Below, in pieces: positions 62,731-64,000 of a stretch of DNA of 64,000 nt. The notes under the pieces were generated by a model. That model did not search any database, was not told where the DNA came from, and was given only the letters and a program-made list of their open reading frames with translations. Numbering within the stretch: the first letter of the stretch is position 1; each line of letters starts with the position of its first letter. The stretch is from Pseudomonas taiwanensis (GTDB taxonomy: Bacteria; Pseudomonadota; Gammaproteobacteria; Pseudomonadales; Pseudomonadaceae). A program made the translations under genes and the position numbers. Where the stretch lies: positions 62,001-126,000 of the forward strand of contig NZ_QJRF01000057.1 in assembly GCF_013393345.1 (NCBI RefSeq), given 5' to 3'.

Positions 62731-62741
62731 GCGCAAGTCCC

Positions 62742-64000
62742 TCAGAAGGTGGTTTTCACGGAGAAGGCCAGGTAGTCCCGGTCCTTCAGCGACTGCTTGA
62801 AGGTGAAGTGCGAAACGGAGTCGAGGTTGGTGTCCTCCGAGCCATAGAAGTGGGTGTAGGTCAGGCCCAGGGTGACCCGGTCGAGGTAGGTGGCGCTGAC
62901 ACCGATGTTGAAGTCACCCCCGTTGTCCGGACCGAAGCTCCCCACCACCGCCGACTTGCCCAGAGGGAAGTAGCTGATGCCCATCGGCACGCTGAGGTCG
63001 ACACCGGGGAACACTTGGCGATAAGTCGGGGTGTAGACCAGCTTCAGGCCTAGGCCGTCGTCGGTGGCACCCGGGTCCAGCGCCGCACGGTTCTTGGTCA
63101 CGCTGAGCAGGCGGTTCCAGGCGATCTCGCCCACCAGACTGGCCTCGTTGGAGATGAGCGACGGACCGAGGGAGGCGAGCATGTTCAGGTTGACGTGGGC
63201 GGTGCGGCCCACCGCGTAGAGCGGGTTGTCATTGTTGTCGGCGACCACGCCGGGCAGCACTGTCTGGCCGTTGGAAACCAGCGGCATGTTCCAGCGCATG
63301 GAGGCCTCACCGGCGAAGCTGAACTCGTCCACCGTAGTGGTGAAGCTCGCGCCCAGCGCGCGGATGTCTTCCGGGTAGACCCAGTAGAACTGGCCCACCT
63401 CGCCGGTGGCGAAGTTCGGCCCGGTGGCGCTGGGCTTGAGGTACAGCTTCGGCGTCTTGTCGTGGTACTGGATGGCGTAGAGGCCGTACTCCACGGTGTC
63501 CGCGCTGTAGCGCAACTGCAGGCCACCCTGCCCCGAACTCCTGGCTTCCTTGTCGTTACCATGGAAGAAGGCCGCTGGGCTGCTCGGGTTGCCACCGAGG
63601 AAGGCCGGGAACGGCGCGCCGACGATCAGGCGTTCGTTGCCTTCGCCGAGCACATCACTGACCGAGAAGTAGCTGCCGGCCGCTGGCAGTCGGGTCTCTT
63701 CCCACTCGAACTGGTAGAAGGCGCCGAGGGAAACGTCGTCGGTTAGCTGGTAGGTCGTGGACAGCTGGCTGACTGGACGGGTGATCTCCTTGAACTGGGT
63801 GTTCGGCACGGAGATGGCCTTGACCACATCCACCGGGGCCATGCCGCCGGCGATGCCGTTGGCGCCGAAGAACAGGCTCTCGCCCCAGATCAGGCCGTGG
63901 CGGCCGAGGCGCACGGACAGGCTGCGATCCGCAAGATCACCGTTCCAGTAGACGAAGGCATCCAGCAGCTCGCCATCGCCACCATGAAGGTGGCGGGTGT
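62742..64000 (-). CDS. DUF1302 outer-membrane protein (partial, 5' end outside window)
   Basis: The last 419 residues are present; the frame is open to the window edge (starting TRHLHGGDGELLDAFVYWNG), so the true start lies beyond 64000. The apparent start at 63914 is an internal Val codon. The sequence has repeated amphipathic strands, RLGRHGLIWGESLFFGANGIAGGMAP, and a porin-like C-terminus ending in Phe (SVKTTF). DUF1302 proteins are probable barrel channels for hydrophobic substrates. It heads the visible part of the long leftward operon. Confidence 0.9.
   Translation of the reverse strand, partial: TRHLHGGDGELLDAFVYWNGDLADRSLSVRLGRHGLIWGESLFFGANGIAGGMAPVDVVKAISVPNTQFKEITRPVSQLSTTYQLTDDVSLGAFYQFEWEETRLPAAGSYFSVSDVLGEGNERLIVGAPFPAFLGGNPSSPAAFFHGNDKEARSSGQGGLQLRYSADTVEYGLYAIQYHDKTPKLYLKPSATGPNFATGEVGQFYWVYPEDIRALGASFTTTVDEFSFAGEASMRWNMPLVSNGQTVLPGVVADNNDNPLYAVGRTAHVNLNMLASLGPSLISNEASLVGEIAWNRLLSVTKNRAALDPGATDDGLGLKLVYTPTYRQVFPGVDLSVPMGISYFPLGKSAVVGSFGPDNGGDFNIGVSATYLDRVTLGLTYTHFYGSEDTNLDSVSHFTFKQSLKDRDYLAFSVKTTF

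Overview
The window is high-GC DNA with Pseudomonas-type gene content (OprD porin, lva-type operon, ActP/YjcH pair, NodD-like LysR regulators, DUF1302/DUF1329/MMPL cluster). It reads as a catabolic-island-rich stretch of a Pseudomonas chromosome. No rRNA, tRNA or CRISPR was seen. Much of it is accessory metabolism: several independent degradation clusters, each with its own regulator, placed side by side.

Layout. 0-4.3 kb: a P-type cation ATPase, a flavin-reductase-like protein and a small TPR protein. 4.3-6.7 kb: a lower-GC, gene-poor scar with hairpins, an orphan acidic ORF, a broken gene end, a ParD/ParE-type toxin-antitoxin pair and a small membrane protein. 6.7-8.7 kb: a divergent LysR / quinone oxidoreductase pair. 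8.75-20.4 kb: a levulinate / 4-hydroxyacid (lva) catabolic locus. Here it is split into two arms around the sigma54 activator lvaR: lvaA-lvaB-phosphatase-lvaC-lvaD leftward, lvaE-lvaF-lvaG-oprD rightward. Each arm has a well-spaced sigma54 promoter, with shared CTGAAAC half-sites about 100-120 bp upstream.

20.4-24.3 kb: small oxidative-stress-type enzymes (ABM monooxygenase, DJ-1/PfpI, NTF2-like), a LysR and an MFS transporter. 23.1-33.2 kb: an N-methylated or quaternary amine cluster. It holds a Rieske oxygenase with a Glu at the bridging position, an aldehyde dehydrogenase, a rubredoxin-rubredoxin reductase fusion, an FAD amine oxidase, an EutQ-like cupin, MFS and BCCT transporters and a GcvA-like LysR. 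A large palindromic operator lies between its divergent arms. 33.4-35.2 kb: a complete IS1182-family element with 18-bp inverted repeats, next to the tail of a destroyed LysR gene.

35.2-49.9 kb: an aromatic-type cluster with HbpS-like protein, amidohydrolase, two paralogous NodD-like LysR regulators, Rieske ferredoxin-like protein, VanA/VanB-like oxygenase and reductase, TetR, FAD monooxygenase, chemoreceptor, C-C hydrolase-like alpha/beta hydrolase, extradiol-type VOC dioxygenase and an MFS exporter. Three copies of a 33-bp nod-box-like operator (ATC-N9-GAT) tie these units together. 50.0-64.0 kb: a long, tightly packed leftward series that runs off the window. It encodes DUF1302, DUF1329, YCF48-like and MMPL/RND proteins, a 38-aa small ORF, MFS, nitroreductase, SDR, cupin, FAH hydrolase, NAD epimerase, cyclase and arylsulfatase. 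Together the 35-64 kb genes look like uptake, desulfation, O-demethylation, hydroxylation, ring cleavage and hydrolysis of a hydrophobic aromatic compound. The substrate cannot be named from sequence.
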